DNA from: Massilia polaris
GTDB lineage: Bacteria; Pseudomonadota; Gammaproteobacteria; Burkholderiales; Burkholderiaceae_D
Reading direction: 5' to 3'
Length of the DNA stretch: 64,000 nucleotides
NCBI RefSeq assembly: GCF_012927275.1
Contig: NZ_JABBGG010000005.1
Span: 1-64,000, forward strand
Shown here: piece by piece, positions 8,408 to 17,077 of the stretch
Position numbering within the stretch: position 1 is the first letter of the stretch
Layout of the letters: every line of letters starts with the position of its first letter
The notes under the pieces: model-generated
Database searches by the model: none
The model's input: the letters and a program-made list of their open reading frames with translations, nothing else
Told to the model about the DNA's origin: nothing
Made by a program: the position numbers and the translations under genes

Positions 8408-8712
8408 TAGAAGTGATCGGGAATATTATCGGTAATGCCGTGCGCTATACGCCTTCCGGCGGGCGGATCGACATCGGCATGTCGTGTACGCCCGATGCCG
8501 TGACGATCACGATCGCCGATACCGGTATCGGCATTCCACCTGAACGGATGGCGGACTTGTTTGGCCTGTTCACGCAAGGCGACAGGACGAGCGACCGCAA
8601 CAGCAGCGGCCTCGGCCTGGGCCTGGCGCTGGTGCAAAAGCTGGTGGCGCCGCATGGCGGCGCTGTGTCTGCATTCAGCGCCGGCGAAGGGCCGGGTAGC
8701 GTCTTTTGGATC
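8408..8712 (+). pseudogene. 3' remnant of a sensor histidine kinase (HATPase domain)
   Basis: Directly after the IS66 end the plus strand reads EVIGNIIGNAVRYTPSGGRI, then DTGIGIPPERMADLFGLFTQ, then SGLGLGLALVQKLVAPHGGA and GPGSVFWI. These are the N, G1, F and G2 boxes of a histidine kinase ATPase domain. The dimerisation and sensor domains are absent, cut off at the IS end. After GSVFWI the frame no longer matches the family, and 8713-9009 shows only weak, shifted traces and no clear gene. It is a truncated pseudogene. Confidence 0.8.
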
Positions 8713-9009
8713 TGCGGATTGTCCTTCCTGATCTCCGCTTCGAACGGCATCGATGTCGCATACCCCTGCGCGTGCCACGACGCATGGTCCGAGCACGCGT
8801 ATCCGCACTTGTCGTAGCCAACGGTCAGCGTCGGCAGGTAGTGTTCAGGAGTTTCACCAGGAACTGGTTTTGCGGCTCGCTCGTGTCATCGACATCTCCT
8901 GCGTTAATGCGGCGAGGAAATGTTGCCAGTGGGGAAGGTGGATGCATCAGGACTGCGCAGCGTAACAATTGATCGAAATCAGTCGCTACGCTGTCAGTGG
9001 GGCCAGTGC

Positions 9010-9570
9010 TTAAAACGCCCGGGCGGCCTTCAGGACGAGGAAATTAACGCCGTCGTTGGGCTTCTTGTAGCCGCCGTTCGAGAAGTGCTGTACTTTCAGG
9101 CCAAGGTCCCAGCGGTTCGCGAAGACATAGCCGGCGCCGACGTGGTCGCCGAACTGGAAGTGGGTCGACAGCTCGCTGCCATCGTTGTCGTAACGCTTAG
9201 ACAGCAGGTTCAGGCCGATACCGCCTTCGGCATACCAGCCCAGTTTGTTATCGGCCTGGAAGCGGAACACCGGCGTGAAGCCAAGGTTGGTGATGTTTTG
9301 ATTCTCACCTGGCACGTTGCGATATGCGGTCCCGCGCCATTGAGCCAGCGACAGGTCCCAGTAACCGGAAAGATGGGTGCCGTTCGACACGAACCACCGC
9401 TTGTCCCATTGCGACTGGGCGCCCAGGCGCACCATCCGCGCCTTGGACGTGGTGCCGAATTCCAGGGATGCGGAATCGAACATTGTGTCGGAAGCGGTGG
9501 CCGGGGATGAAACAATTGCGGCGACCAATGTCGCCAGGGAGATGTGAACCAGGGATTTTGCACTTAACAT
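9010..9570 (-). CDS. pagL: PagL-like lipid A 3-O-deacylase family protein
   Basis: This 186-residue outer-membrane beta-barrel precursor has a signal peptide (about residues 1-27, cleaved after SSPATA), alternating hydrophobic strands and the PagL signature HFSNGG (H162, S164). It ends in Phe, as outer-membrane proteins usually do. PagL removes the 3-O acyl chain of lipid A. In Pseudomonas PagL the catalytic triad is His126, Ser128 and Glu140. Here the motif runs HFSNGGYKKPNDGVN, so the expected Glu position holds Asn (or Val one residue earlier), and the enzyme may be impaired. The ATG at 9570 has a GGAAG ribosome binding site seven bases upstream. Family confidence is high; activity is uncertain. 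Confidence 0.85.
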   Translation of the reverse strand: MLSAKSLVHISLATLVAAIVSSPATASDTMFDSASLEFGTTSKARMVRLGAQSQWDKRWFVSNGTHLSGYWDLSLAQWRGTAYRNVPGENQNITNLGFTPVFRFQADNKLGWYAEGGIGLNLLSKRYDNDGSELSTHFQFGDHVGAGYVFANRWDLGLKVQHFSNGGYKKPNDGVNFLVLKAARAF

Positions 9571-9700
9571 ATTTACTTCCACTCGATAGGTGCGCTGACG
9601 CATGCAGCACAGGAGCGATTATTTTACCGACGATCCGAAATCCTTGTTGCAAGCCTCGTAATCGTTGAACTAGTTGCATTAAATTTCCAAAGGGGACGCC

Positions 9701-10600
9701 TTGAGTACGCCAAATATCACATTCCTGGGAATCGGTTTGATGGGTGCGCCTATGGCCGCGCGTTTGCTCGCGAACGGTTACCGGGTGCGCGCCTGGAACC
9801 GCAGTTTTGCGAAAGCGGCGGCGCTGGCCGGAAAAGGGGCGCAGGCCGAGCCCGACCTGCAGGAAGCCGTGCGGCACGCCGATATCCTCATCTCGATGCT
9901 CGAATCCGGCGCGGTGGTTGGCCAGGTCATCGATGCAGCGCTTCCGGCAATGAAGCCTGGCGCGTTATGGATCGACATGAGTTCCACGCGGCACGATGAG
10001 GCCCTTGCCTTCAATGGCAAGCTCGAGGCGCTTGGTTTCCATTTCCTCGACGCGCCGGTGTCCGGCGGCGTGGTGGGCGCCGAGGCTGGCACCCTGGCGA
10101 TCATGGCCGGCGGCAGCGTGCAGGATTTTTCGATGGCGGAAGCGGTACTGCAGGCGATGGGACACCCGATGCTGGTCGGGCCCGCCGGCAGCGGCCAGGT
10201 CGCCAAGCTGTGCAACCAGCTGATTGTCGGGGGAACGCTGAATGTCATCGCGGAAGCGCTGCTGTTGGCGCAGGCCGCCGGCGCCGATCCGGCCGCCGTT
10301 CGCGCCGCGATGCGCGGCGGCTTTGCCGAGAGCCGGATCCTCGAAGTGCACGGCCAGCGCATGCTGGACCGTAATTTCCTTCCGGGTGGACAGGTGAAAA
10401 GCCAGCTCAAGGATTTGCAGAATGTGCTGGCGGCCGCTGCCGATGCGGGCCTCGTGCTTCCCGTCACCGCGCTTGTCACAGAGCACTACCAGTCGATCGC
10501 AGGGGAGTTCCCGCGCGCCGACCAGTCGGCCGCGCTGCTCGCGGTGGAACAGCGCAATCCGGGCCAGCGGCTGGGCGCCGGCCCGGACCAGTTGCCTTAA
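9701..10600 (+). CDS. NAD(P)-dependent beta-hydroxyacid dehydrogenase family oxidoreductase
   Basis: This 299-residue protein belongs to the 3-hydroxyisobutyrate dehydrogenase/tartronate semialdehyde reductase family. It opens with the Rossmann motif GIGLMGAPMA (residues 10-19). The substrate-binding DAPVSGG segment is near residue 116, and the catalytic Lys is K169 in KLCNQLI. These enzymes oxidise or reduce short beta-hydroxyacids with NAD(P). It starts with TTG, placed nine bases after a good AAGGGGA ribosome binding site, so the start is well supported. The stop overlaps the stop of the converging M20 gene by three bases. The actual substrate cannot be told from the sequence. Confidence 0.88.
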   Translation: MSTPNITFLGIGLMGAPMAARLLANGYRVRAWNRSFAKAAALAGKGAQAEPDLQEAVRHADILISMLESGAVVGQVIDAALPAMKPGALWIDMSSTRHDEALAFNGKLEALGFHFLDAPVSGGVVGAEAGTLAIMAGGSVQDFSMAEAVLQAMGHPMLVGPAGSGQVAKLCNQLIVGGTLNVIAEALLLAQAAGADPAAVRAAMRGGFAESRILEVHGQRMLDRNFLPGGQVKSQLKDLQNVLAAAADAGLVLPVTALVTEHYQSIAGEFPRADQSAALLAVEQRNPGQRLGAGPDQLP

Positions 10601-11790
10601 CGCAGAGGCAAGCTCATCTCTGCCAGCCGCACCCAGTAGCTGGCGCCGATGGGCAGCAAGTTGTCGTTGAAGTCATAGCTCGCATTATGCAGCTGGCACG
10701 GGCCGAGGCCGTGCCCGCCCATGCGATGGTCGCCTTCGCCGTTGCCGATGAACACATAGCATCCCGGCTTTTCCTGCAGCATGAAGGCGAAGTCCTCGGC
10801 GCCCATAGTCGGCTCGACATTCGTGTTGACCCGGTCCGCGCCGGCCACCGCCTTCATCGCCTCGACGGCGAAAGCGGTTTCCTTTTCATGGTTGACCAGC
10901 GGCGGATAGTTGCGCTTGAACCCGAAATCGACTTTCGCGTTAAAGCCAGCCGCGACACCATTGGCGATCTCTTCCATGCGGCGCTCGATCAGGTCCAGCA
11001 CTTCAGTCGTGAACGTCCGCACGGTGCCGATCAGCACCGCTTCATCCGGGATGACATTGGTGGCGCTGCCAGCGTGGATCTGGGTAATCGACAGCACCGC
11101 GGTATCCAGCGGATTTTTCTCGCGCGAAATGATGGTCTGCCATGACTGGGCGATTTGCACCGCCACCATCACCGGGTCGACGCCGCGGTGCGGCTGGGCC
11201 GCATGGGCTCCCTTGCCTTTGACCACGACGCGGAACTCGTTACTGGACGCCATCATCGGCCCGGCGACGACGCCAAAACTGCCCGCTTCCAGGCCTGGCC
11301 AGTTGTGCATGCCATAAACAGCTTCCATCGGGAATTGCTTGAACAAGCCATCGTCCATCATGCGGCGCGCGCCGCCGCCACCTTCCTCGGCAGGCTGGAA
11401 AATCACATACACGGTGCCGTCGAAACTGCCATGCGTTGCCAGGTAATGCGCGGCGCCCAGCAGCATGGCAGTGTGGCCGTCATGGCCGCAGGCGTGCATT
11501 TTGCCCGCATGGCGCGACGCGTGCGCAAAGCTGTTTACTTCCTGCATTGGCAAAGCGTCCATATCGGCGCGCAGGCCGATGGCCCGATCCGAGGTGCCAT
11601 TCTTGATGATCCCGACAACGCCGGTCACGCCCAGGCCACGCACGACCGGAATGCCCCATTCGGTCAGCCGTGCGGCGACGATTTCGGCGGTACGTTCTTC
11701 TTCATAGCAAAGTTCCGGATGCGCATGCAGGTCCCGGCGTATTTCTTGCAGCGCGCTCTGAAAAGCGATGATCGGTTCAACCAGTTTCAT
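10597..11790 (-). CDS. M20 family amidohydrolase (hippurate hydrolase-like)
   Basis: This 397-residue cytosolic zinc peptidase of the M20D type starts at an ATG and opens with the usual RRDLHAHPELCYEE. Metal-binding CGHDGHT is at 101-107, the catalytic pair EE is at 135-136, and a late His lies in MGGHGLGPC. Members remove acyl groups from N-acyl amino acids (hippurate, N-acetyl-amino acids, indole-3-acetyl amino acids). Length and all motifs are complete. It is a lone gene, divergent from the molybdopterin oxidoreductase. The substrate is not determined. Confidence 0.9.
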   Translation of the reverse strand: MKLVEPIIAFQSALQEIRRDLHAHPELCYEEERTAEIVAARLTEWGIPVVRGLGVTGVVGIIKNGTSDRAIGLRADMDALPMQEVNSFAHASRHAGKMHACGHDGHTAMLLGAAHYLATHGSFDGTVYVIFQPAEEGGGGARRMMDDGLFKQFPMEAVYGMHNWPGLEAGSFGVVAGPMMASSNEFRVVVKGKGAHAAQPHRGVDPVMVAVQIAQSWQTIISREKNPLDTAVLSITQIHAGSATNVIPDEAVLIGTVRTFTTEVLDLIERRMEEIANGVAAGFNAKVDFGFKRNYPPLVNHEKETAFAVEAMKAVAGADRVNTNVEPTMGAEDFAFMLQEKPGCYVFIGNGEGDHRMGGHGLGPCQLHNASYDFNDNLLPIGASYWVRLAEMSLPLR

Positions 11791-11933
11791 AATCTTCTCC
11801 GTGATGCTGGAATGCTAATGAGCCATTGTAGCCTTCTCATCCTAGGTAAGCCAGTCTGGGACGTCATCATAACGACCAGCCCGGAATCGTTTACAGTAAG
11901 GGTTTCAAGCACGTTTTTTTTCTGGAAATCCAC

Positions 11934-14015
11934 ATGACGACCACCCAGGTCCGGGCAACTTGCCCTCACGACTGCCCCGACACCTGCGCGCTGCTGATCA
12001 CCGTCGAGGACGGCGTCGCAACCGAAGTCAAGGGCGACCCGGACCACCCGACCACGGCGGGCGTCCTGTGCACCAAGGTGGCGCGTTACGCCGAGCGAAC
12101 CTACCACGTAGAGCGCCTGCTGCACCCAATGAAGCGAGTCGGGAAAAAAGGCGAAGGCAAGTTCGAACGCATCAGCTGGGACGAAGCGCTCGACACCATC
12201 GCCGCGCGCCTGAAGGACATCGCCGCGCGCGATCCGCAAGCGATCCTGCCGTACAGCTATTGCGGCACGATGGGAATGGTGCAGGGCGAGTCGATGTCGC
12301 TGCGCTTCTTCCACCAGCTGGGCGCGTCGCTGCTCGACCGCACCATCTGCGCCAGCGCGGGTTCGACCGGCTACAAGTACACCATCGGCGGATCGATCGG
12401 CACCGACATGGAGCAGTTCCAGGATGCGAAACTGATCATCATCTGGGGCGGCAACCCGATCGCCTCGAACCTGCACTTCTGGACCCGCGCCCAGGAAGCC
12501 AAGCGCCGCGGCGCGAAGCTGATCGCCATCGATCCATACCGCTCGCTCACCGCCGACAAGTGCCACCAGCACATCGCGCTGTTGCCGGGCACCGACTCCG
12601 CGCTGGCGCTGGGCGTGATGCACGTGCTGATCCGCGAGAACCTGCTCGACCACGACTACATCGCGCAGCACACCCTCGGCTTCGAGCAGCTCAAGGGGCG
12701 CGCGGCCGAATGGACGCCGGAACGCACCGCCGAAACCTGCGGCATCACGGTCGATGAAGTGGTCAACCTGGCGCGCGAGTATGGACAAGCTGCGGCGCGA
12801 GGAGACGCTGCCGCGATCCGCGTCAACTACGGCGTGCAGCGCGTGCGCGGCGGCGGCATGGCGGTACGCGCGATCGCCTGCCTGCCGGCGCTGGTCGGCG
12901 CATGGCGCCACCCGGCCGGCGGCATCCAGCTGTCGTCGTCCGGCACCTTCCCGACCAACAAACCGGCGCTGCAGCGGCCGGACCTGCTGAACGGACGCCC
13001 GGCGCGCACGATCAACATGACCACCATCGGCGACGACCTGCTGAAGGACAGCTCGCCCGAATTCGGCCCGAAGGTCGAAGCGGTCATCGTCTACAACGCC
13101 AATCCGGTGGCCATCGCCCCGGACTCGGGCAAGGTGATGCGCGGCTTCGCGCGCGACGACCTGTTCACCGTCGTGATGGAGCACTTCCAGACCGACACCG
13201 CCGATTACGCCGACATCCTGCTGCCCGCCACCACCCAGCTCGAACACGTCGACACGCACACCTCCTACGGCCACCTGTACATGATGGCAAATAACGCGGC
13301 CATCGCGCCGATGGGCGAAGCCAGGGCCAACACCGAGGTATTCCGCCTGCTGGCCGCGCGCATGGGTTTCGACGACCCGATCTTCCGCGAGACCGACGAC
13401 GAACTGGCCGCGCAGGCCTACGACAAGAGCCACCCGCGCGCCATGCATTTCGACTGGGAGTCGCTCAAGCGCACCGGATGGCAGAAGCTGAACGTGCCGG
13501 CCGCGCCGTTTGCCGAAGGCGGCTTCATGACCCCGTCCGGCAAATGCGAGTTTTACTCGAGCGCGATGCTGGCCGACGGCCTCGACCCGCTGCCTGCGTA
13601 TATTCCGCCCTACGAATCGATCGCGTCGAACCCGCAGCTGGGCGCGAAGTACCCGCTGGCGATGATCTCCCCGCCGGCGCGCAACTTCCTCAACTCCAGC
13701 TTTGTGAACGTCAAGAGCCTGCGTTCGGCCGAAGGCGAGCCGCACCTCGACATCCACCCGCTTGACGCGGCCGCGCGCGGCATCCTTGATGGCGACATGG
13801 CGCGCATCTTCAACGACCGCGGCACGTTCGTCGCGCGCGCCCGCGTCACCGACAAGGCGCGCCAGGGACTGGTGGTCGGCCTGTCGGTGTGGTGGAAGAA
13901 GCTCGCCACCGACGGCAAGAACGCCAATGAAGTGACCAGCCAGCGCCTGACCGACATGGGCCGCGCGCCGACCTTCTACGACACGCTGGTCGAGGTCGAA
14001 AAACACGCTGCATAG
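11934..14015 (+). CDS. molybdopterin oxidoreductase, formate dehydrogenase/BisC-like
   Basis: This 693-residue member of the DMSO reductase family starts with a [4Fe-4S] site, C10-x3-C14-x3-C18-x27-C46 (CPHDCPDTC). There is no twin-arginine signal, so it should be cytoplasmic. C139 in TICASAG lines up with the Cys that binds molybdenum in NapA-type enzymes and is the candidate Mo ligand. The molybdopterin-binding segments IIIWGGNPIASN and VVMEHFQTDTADYADILLPA are clear, and the C-terminal dinucleotide-binding domain (about 575-690) is present. No electron-transfer or membrane subunit is next to it, so its partner and substrate are unknown. It lies 18 bases before a lipoprotein protease gene, and the two may form an operon. 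Confidence 0.88.
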   Translation: MTTTQVRATCPHDCPDTCALLITVEDGVATEVKGDPDHPTTAGVLCTKVARYAERTYHVERLLHPMKRVGKKGEGKFERISWDEALDTIAARLKDIAARDPQAILPYSYCGTMGMVQGESMSLRFFHQLGASLLDRTICASAGSTGYKYTIGGSIGTDMEQFQDAKLIIIWGGNPIASNLHFWTRAQEAKRRGAKLIAIDPYRSLTADKCHQHIALLPGTDSALALGVMHVLIRENLLDHDYIAQHTLGFEQLKGRAAEWTPERTAETCGITVDEVVNLAREYGQAAARGDAAAIRVNYGVQRVRGGGMAVRAIACLPALVGAWRHPAGGIQLSSSGTFPTNKPALQRPDLLNGRPARTINMTTIGDDLLKDSSPEFGPKVEAVIVYNANPVAIAPDSGKVMRGFARDDLFTVVMEHFQTDTADYADILLPATTQLEHVDTHTSYGHLYMMANNAAIAPMGEARANTEVFRLLAARMGFDDPIFRETDDELAAQAYDKSHPRAMHFDWESLKRTGWQKLNVPAAPFAEGGFMTPSGKCEFYSSAMLADGLDPLPAYIPPYESIASNPQLGAKYPLAMISPPARNFLNSSFVNVKSLRSAEGEPHLDIHPLDAAARGILDGDMARIFNDRGTFVARARVTDKARQGLVVGLSVWWKKLATDGKNANEVTSQRLTDMGRAPTFYDTLVEVEKHAA

Positions 14016-14033
14016 GAAACAGGAACCGCCTAG

Positions 14034-15092
14034 ATGAAGACCAGGACCCTCAGGCAGATCGCGCTTGCGGGCGCGGCGGCGGGCTTGCTGGCCAGCTGCT
14101 CCAGCCTGAACTACTACGCGCAGGCCGCGCGCGGGCAGGTGTCGCTGCTGACCGACGCACGGCCGATCGAAGATTGGCTGGCCGATAACGGCACCGACTC
14201 GAAGCTTCGCGTGCGGCTCGCGACGGCGCGCCAGATCCGCAGCTTCGCGGTCAAGGAGCTTGGCCTGCCCGACAACGGCAGCTACAAGAACTATGCAAAG
14301 CTGTCCCGGCCCTACGTCCTGTGGAACATCGTCGCCACGCCGGAACTGTCGCTCAGGCCCCTGCAGTGGTGTTTCCCCGTGGCCGGGTGCGTCAACTATC
14401 GCGGCTACTACAGCAAGGAAGACGCGCAGGCCTATGCGCAGGAGCTGCGCGCCGGCGGCCACGACGTGCAGGTCGGCGGCGTTCCGGCCTATTCCACGCT
14501 GGGCTGGTTCAACGACCCGCTGATTTCCACTTTTATCCAATATCCTGACGCCGAACTGGCGCGCCTGATCTTCCACGAGCTGTCGCACCAGGTGATCTAC
14601 GTGCCTGGCGACTCGCAGTTCAACGAATCGTTCGCCAGCGCGGTCGAAGAAGCCGGCGTCGAACGCTGGCTGGCTGGATTCGGCAACGACGTCATGCGCC
14701 AGAACTACGCCAAATTCGCCGCGCGCAAAAAGGACTTCCTCAAACTGCTGCTCGAATACCGTCACGCGCTGGAGGTGAACTACGCGTCGAAGGCGCCTGC
14801 AGCGTCCAGGCGGGAGACCAAGGCGCGCCTGTTCGTCCAGCTGAAGGACGACTACCTGCTGCTGAAGGAATCATGGGGCGGCTTCGCGGGCTACGACCGC
14901 TTCTTCGCCGAGCCGCTGTCGAACGCCCACCTGGCCTCGGTCGCCACCTATACCGATTTCGTGCCGGCCTTCCGCGCACTGCTGGCGCGCGAAAAGACCT
15001 TCGCCGGTTTTTACGACGCGGCCCGCAAACTCGCCGCGCTCGAAAAAGCAGAACGCCACCGCCGGCTAAAGGCGCTCGTCGCGCGCGCCTGA
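14034..15092 (+). CDS. lipoprotein aminopeptidase-like metalloprotease (PF10023 type)
   Basis: The 352-residue protein has a lipoprotein signal peptide with lipobox LLASC (mature Cys at about 22), so it is lipid-anchored. The zinc motif HELSH is at about 181-185, followed by NESFASAVEEAGVERW, whose Glu probably gives the third ligand. This arrangement matches the predicted aminopeptidase family formerly DUF2265. It follows the molybdopterin enzyme by 18 bases on the same strand. Its substrate is unknown. Confidence 0.82.
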   Translation: MKTRTLRQIALAGAAAGLLASCSSLNYYAQAARGQVSLLTDARPIEDWLADNGTDSKLRVRLATARQIRSFAVKELGLPDNGSYKNYAKLSRPYVLWNIVATPELSLRPLQWCFPVAGCVNYRGYYSKEDAQAYAQELRAGGHDVQVGGVPAYSTLGWFNDPLISTFIQYPDAELARLIFHELSHQVIYVPGDSQFNESFASAVEEAGVERWLAGFGNDVMRQNYAKFAARKKDFLKLLLEYRHALEVNYASKAPAASRRETKARLFVQLKDDYLLLKESWGGFAGYDRFFAEPLSNAHLASVATYTDFVPAFRALLAREKTFAGFYDAARKLAALEKAERHRRLKALVARA

Positions 15093-15301
15093 GGCCCGCC
15101 CTGTGGTGCTCTGCTGCGCCGCAGCAAACCATCGCGGGTAGAGGCATTGCTCAAATAGCAGCAAAAGCGCTTGCGTAAGGCCGCGTCGCCCGATAGCATC
15201 AACAATGGGAGTAGTCATGCGCCTGCACGATCAGGCCAGATAACATCCGCGACTGGCAGGTGCGCCAGATCCCATAACGATAGAGACGAGACGAGGCAGA
15301 C

Positions 15302-16999
15302 ATGGACAAATTTTGGTTGAACTCATACCCCCCTGGCGTCCCCGCCGAGATTGATCCGGACCAGTATCGTTCGCTGGTCCAGATGTTCGAAGAGTCGTTC
15401 CAGAAGTTCGGTGACCGCAACGCCTACGTCTGCATGGACAAGTTCCTGACTTATTCGGAACTGGACACCTATTCGAAGAAGTTGGCGGCCTGGCTGCAAA
15501 GCCGCGGCCTGAAAAAGGGCGCCCGCGTCGCCGTGATGATGCCGAACGTGCTGCAGTACCCGATCGCGATCACCGCGATCCTGCGCGCCGGCTATACCGT
15601 CGTCAACGTCAACCCGCTGTACACGCCGCGCGAACTCGAACACCAGCTGGCCGACTCCGGCAGCGAGGCGATCATCGTCCTGGAAAACTTCGCCAACACG
15701 CTGCAGCAGGTACTCACCAAAACGCCGGTCAAGCACATCGTCGTGGCCAGCATGGGCGAAATGCTGGGCGGCGCCAAGGGCATGCTGGTCAACTTCGTGG
15801 TCCGCAACGTCAAGAAGATGGTGCCTGAATACGCGCTGCCGAATGCGGTGCGCTTCAAGGACGCGCTGTCGCAGGGCGAGCGCATGACGTTCACGCCGGC
15901 CGATATCGCCAGCGCGGATGTCGCCTTCCTGCAGTACACCGGCGGCACCACCGGCGTGTCGAAAGGCGCCACGCTCACGCACCGCAACATCATCGCCAAC
16001 ATCCTGCAGACCGAAGTCTGGGCCAAGCCGGCGCTGGACCAGGCCCCTGTCGTCGAACAGCTCACCATCGTGTGCGCACTGCCGCTGTACCATATCTTCG
16101 CGCTGACGGCCTGCGCGATGTGGGGCACCCGCGTCGGCGCGCTGAACATCCTGATCCCGAATCCGCGCGACATCGGCGGCTTCATCAAGGAACTGCAGAA
16201 GTACAAGTTCAACATGCTGCCGGCGGTGAACACGCTGTACAACGCGCTGCTGAACCACCCGGAGTTCGAGAAGATCGACTTCAGCGGGCTGAAGCTGTCG
16301 AACGGCGGCGGCATGGCAGTGCAGCAGGCGGTCAACGACAAGTGGAAGAAAGCCACCGGCACCTCGATCATCGAAGGCTACGGCTTGTCCGAAACCTCGC
16401 CGGTCGCTACCTGCAACCGCGCCGACATGCTTGAATTCACCGGCAACATCGGCCTGCCGATGCCGTCGACCGACATCGCCATCGTCGACGACGACGGCGT
16501 TCCTGTCCCGCTGGGCGAACCGGGCGAGATCGCGATCCGCGGCCCGCAGGTGATGGCCGGCTACTGGAACCGTCCCGACGAAACCGCCAAGGTCATGACT
16601 GCCGACGGCTACTTCAAGTCGGGCGACGTCGGCGTGATGGATGCGAACGGCTATGTCAAGATCGTCGACCGCAAGAAGGACATGATCCTGGTGTCGGGCT
16701 TCAACGTCTATCCGAACGAGCTGGAAGGCGTGATCGCGATGCATCCGGGCGTGCTCGAATGCGCGGTCATCGGCGTCGAGGACGAACATTCGGGCGAAGC
16801 GGTCAAGGTGTTCGTGGTCCGCAAGGACCCGAACCTGACCGTGGCCCAGCTGATGGACTACTGCAAGCAGCAGCTCACCGGCTACAAGAAACCGAAGTAC
16901 ATCGAGTTCCGCGACGAGCTGCCGAAGACGAACGTCGGCAAGATCCTGCGCCGCGTCCTGAGGGACGAGCAGAAGAAGATCGAGAAACAGGCCGCGTAA
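15302..16999 (+). CDS. fadD: long-chain fatty acid--CoA ligase
   Basis: This 565-residue acyl-CoA synthetase activates fatty acids to acyl-CoA through an acyl-AMP intermediate, at the inner membrane, and feeds beta-oxidation. The ATP/AMP motif YTGGTTGVSKGA begins at residue 212, GYGLSETSP is at about 360, the FACS motif (YFKSGDVGVMDANGY, VDRKKDMILVSGFNVYPNE) is at about 438-465, and the catalytic C-terminal Lys lies in TNVGKILRR. The ATG follows a GAGG ribosome binding site. A second, very similar copy follows after a short terminator-like hairpin. No DNA site for a fatty-acid repressor was recognised. Confidence 0.95.
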   Translation: MDKFWLNSYPPGVPAEIDPDQYRSLVQMFEESFQKFGDRNAYVCMDKFLTYSELDTYSKKLAAWLQSRGLKKGARVAVMMPNVLQYPIAITAILRAGYTVVNVNPLYTPRELEHQLADSGSEAIIVLENFANTLQQVLTKTPVKHIVVASMGEMLGGAKGMLVNFVVRNVKKMVPEYALPNAVRFKDALSQGERMTFTPADIASADVAFLQYTGGTTGVSKGATLTHRNIIANILQTEVWAKPALDQAPVVEQLTIVCALPLYHIFALTACAMWGTRVGALNILIPNPRDIGGFIKELQKYKFNMLPAVNTLYNALLNHPEFEKIDFSGLKLSNGGGMAVQQAVNDKWKKATGTSIIEGYGLSETSPVATCNRADMLEFTGNIGLPMPSTDIAIVDDDGVPVPLGEPGEIAIRGPQVMAGYWNRPDETAKVMTADGYFKSGDVGVMDANGYVKIVDRKKDMILVSGFNVYPNELEGVIAMHPGVLECAVIGVEDEHSGEAVKVFVVRKDPNLTVAQLMDYCKQQLTGYKKPKYIEFRDELPKTNVGKILRRVLRDEQKKIEKQAA

Positions 17000-17014
17000 C
17001 ACGGGTGGACCACA

Positions 17015-17043
17015 AGGCCGCCCGCATGCGGGCGGTCTTTTCA
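17015..17043 (+). terminator. terminator between the two fadD copies
   Basis: CCGCCCGC pairs with GCGGGCGG around a short loop, and TCTTTTC follows. It lies 15 bases after the first fadD stop and about 35 bases before the second start. It may end or attenuate transcription between the copies. Confidence 0.7.
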
Positions 17044-17077
17044 TTTATAAAACGAACAAATGACAGAGGCATCAAAG

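Noticed and set aside
11787-14765. 992-codon open frame on the minus strand
   Set aside because: It is antisense to the molybdopterin oxidoreductase and the lipoprotein protease, both with clear family motifs. Its Arg/Asp/Val/Gly-rich content is the usual GC-rich shadow pattern.
15093-15301. Small RNA gene upstream of the first fadD
   Set aside because: No strong hairpin followed by T's and no recognisable RNA family was found; it is an ordinary upstream region.
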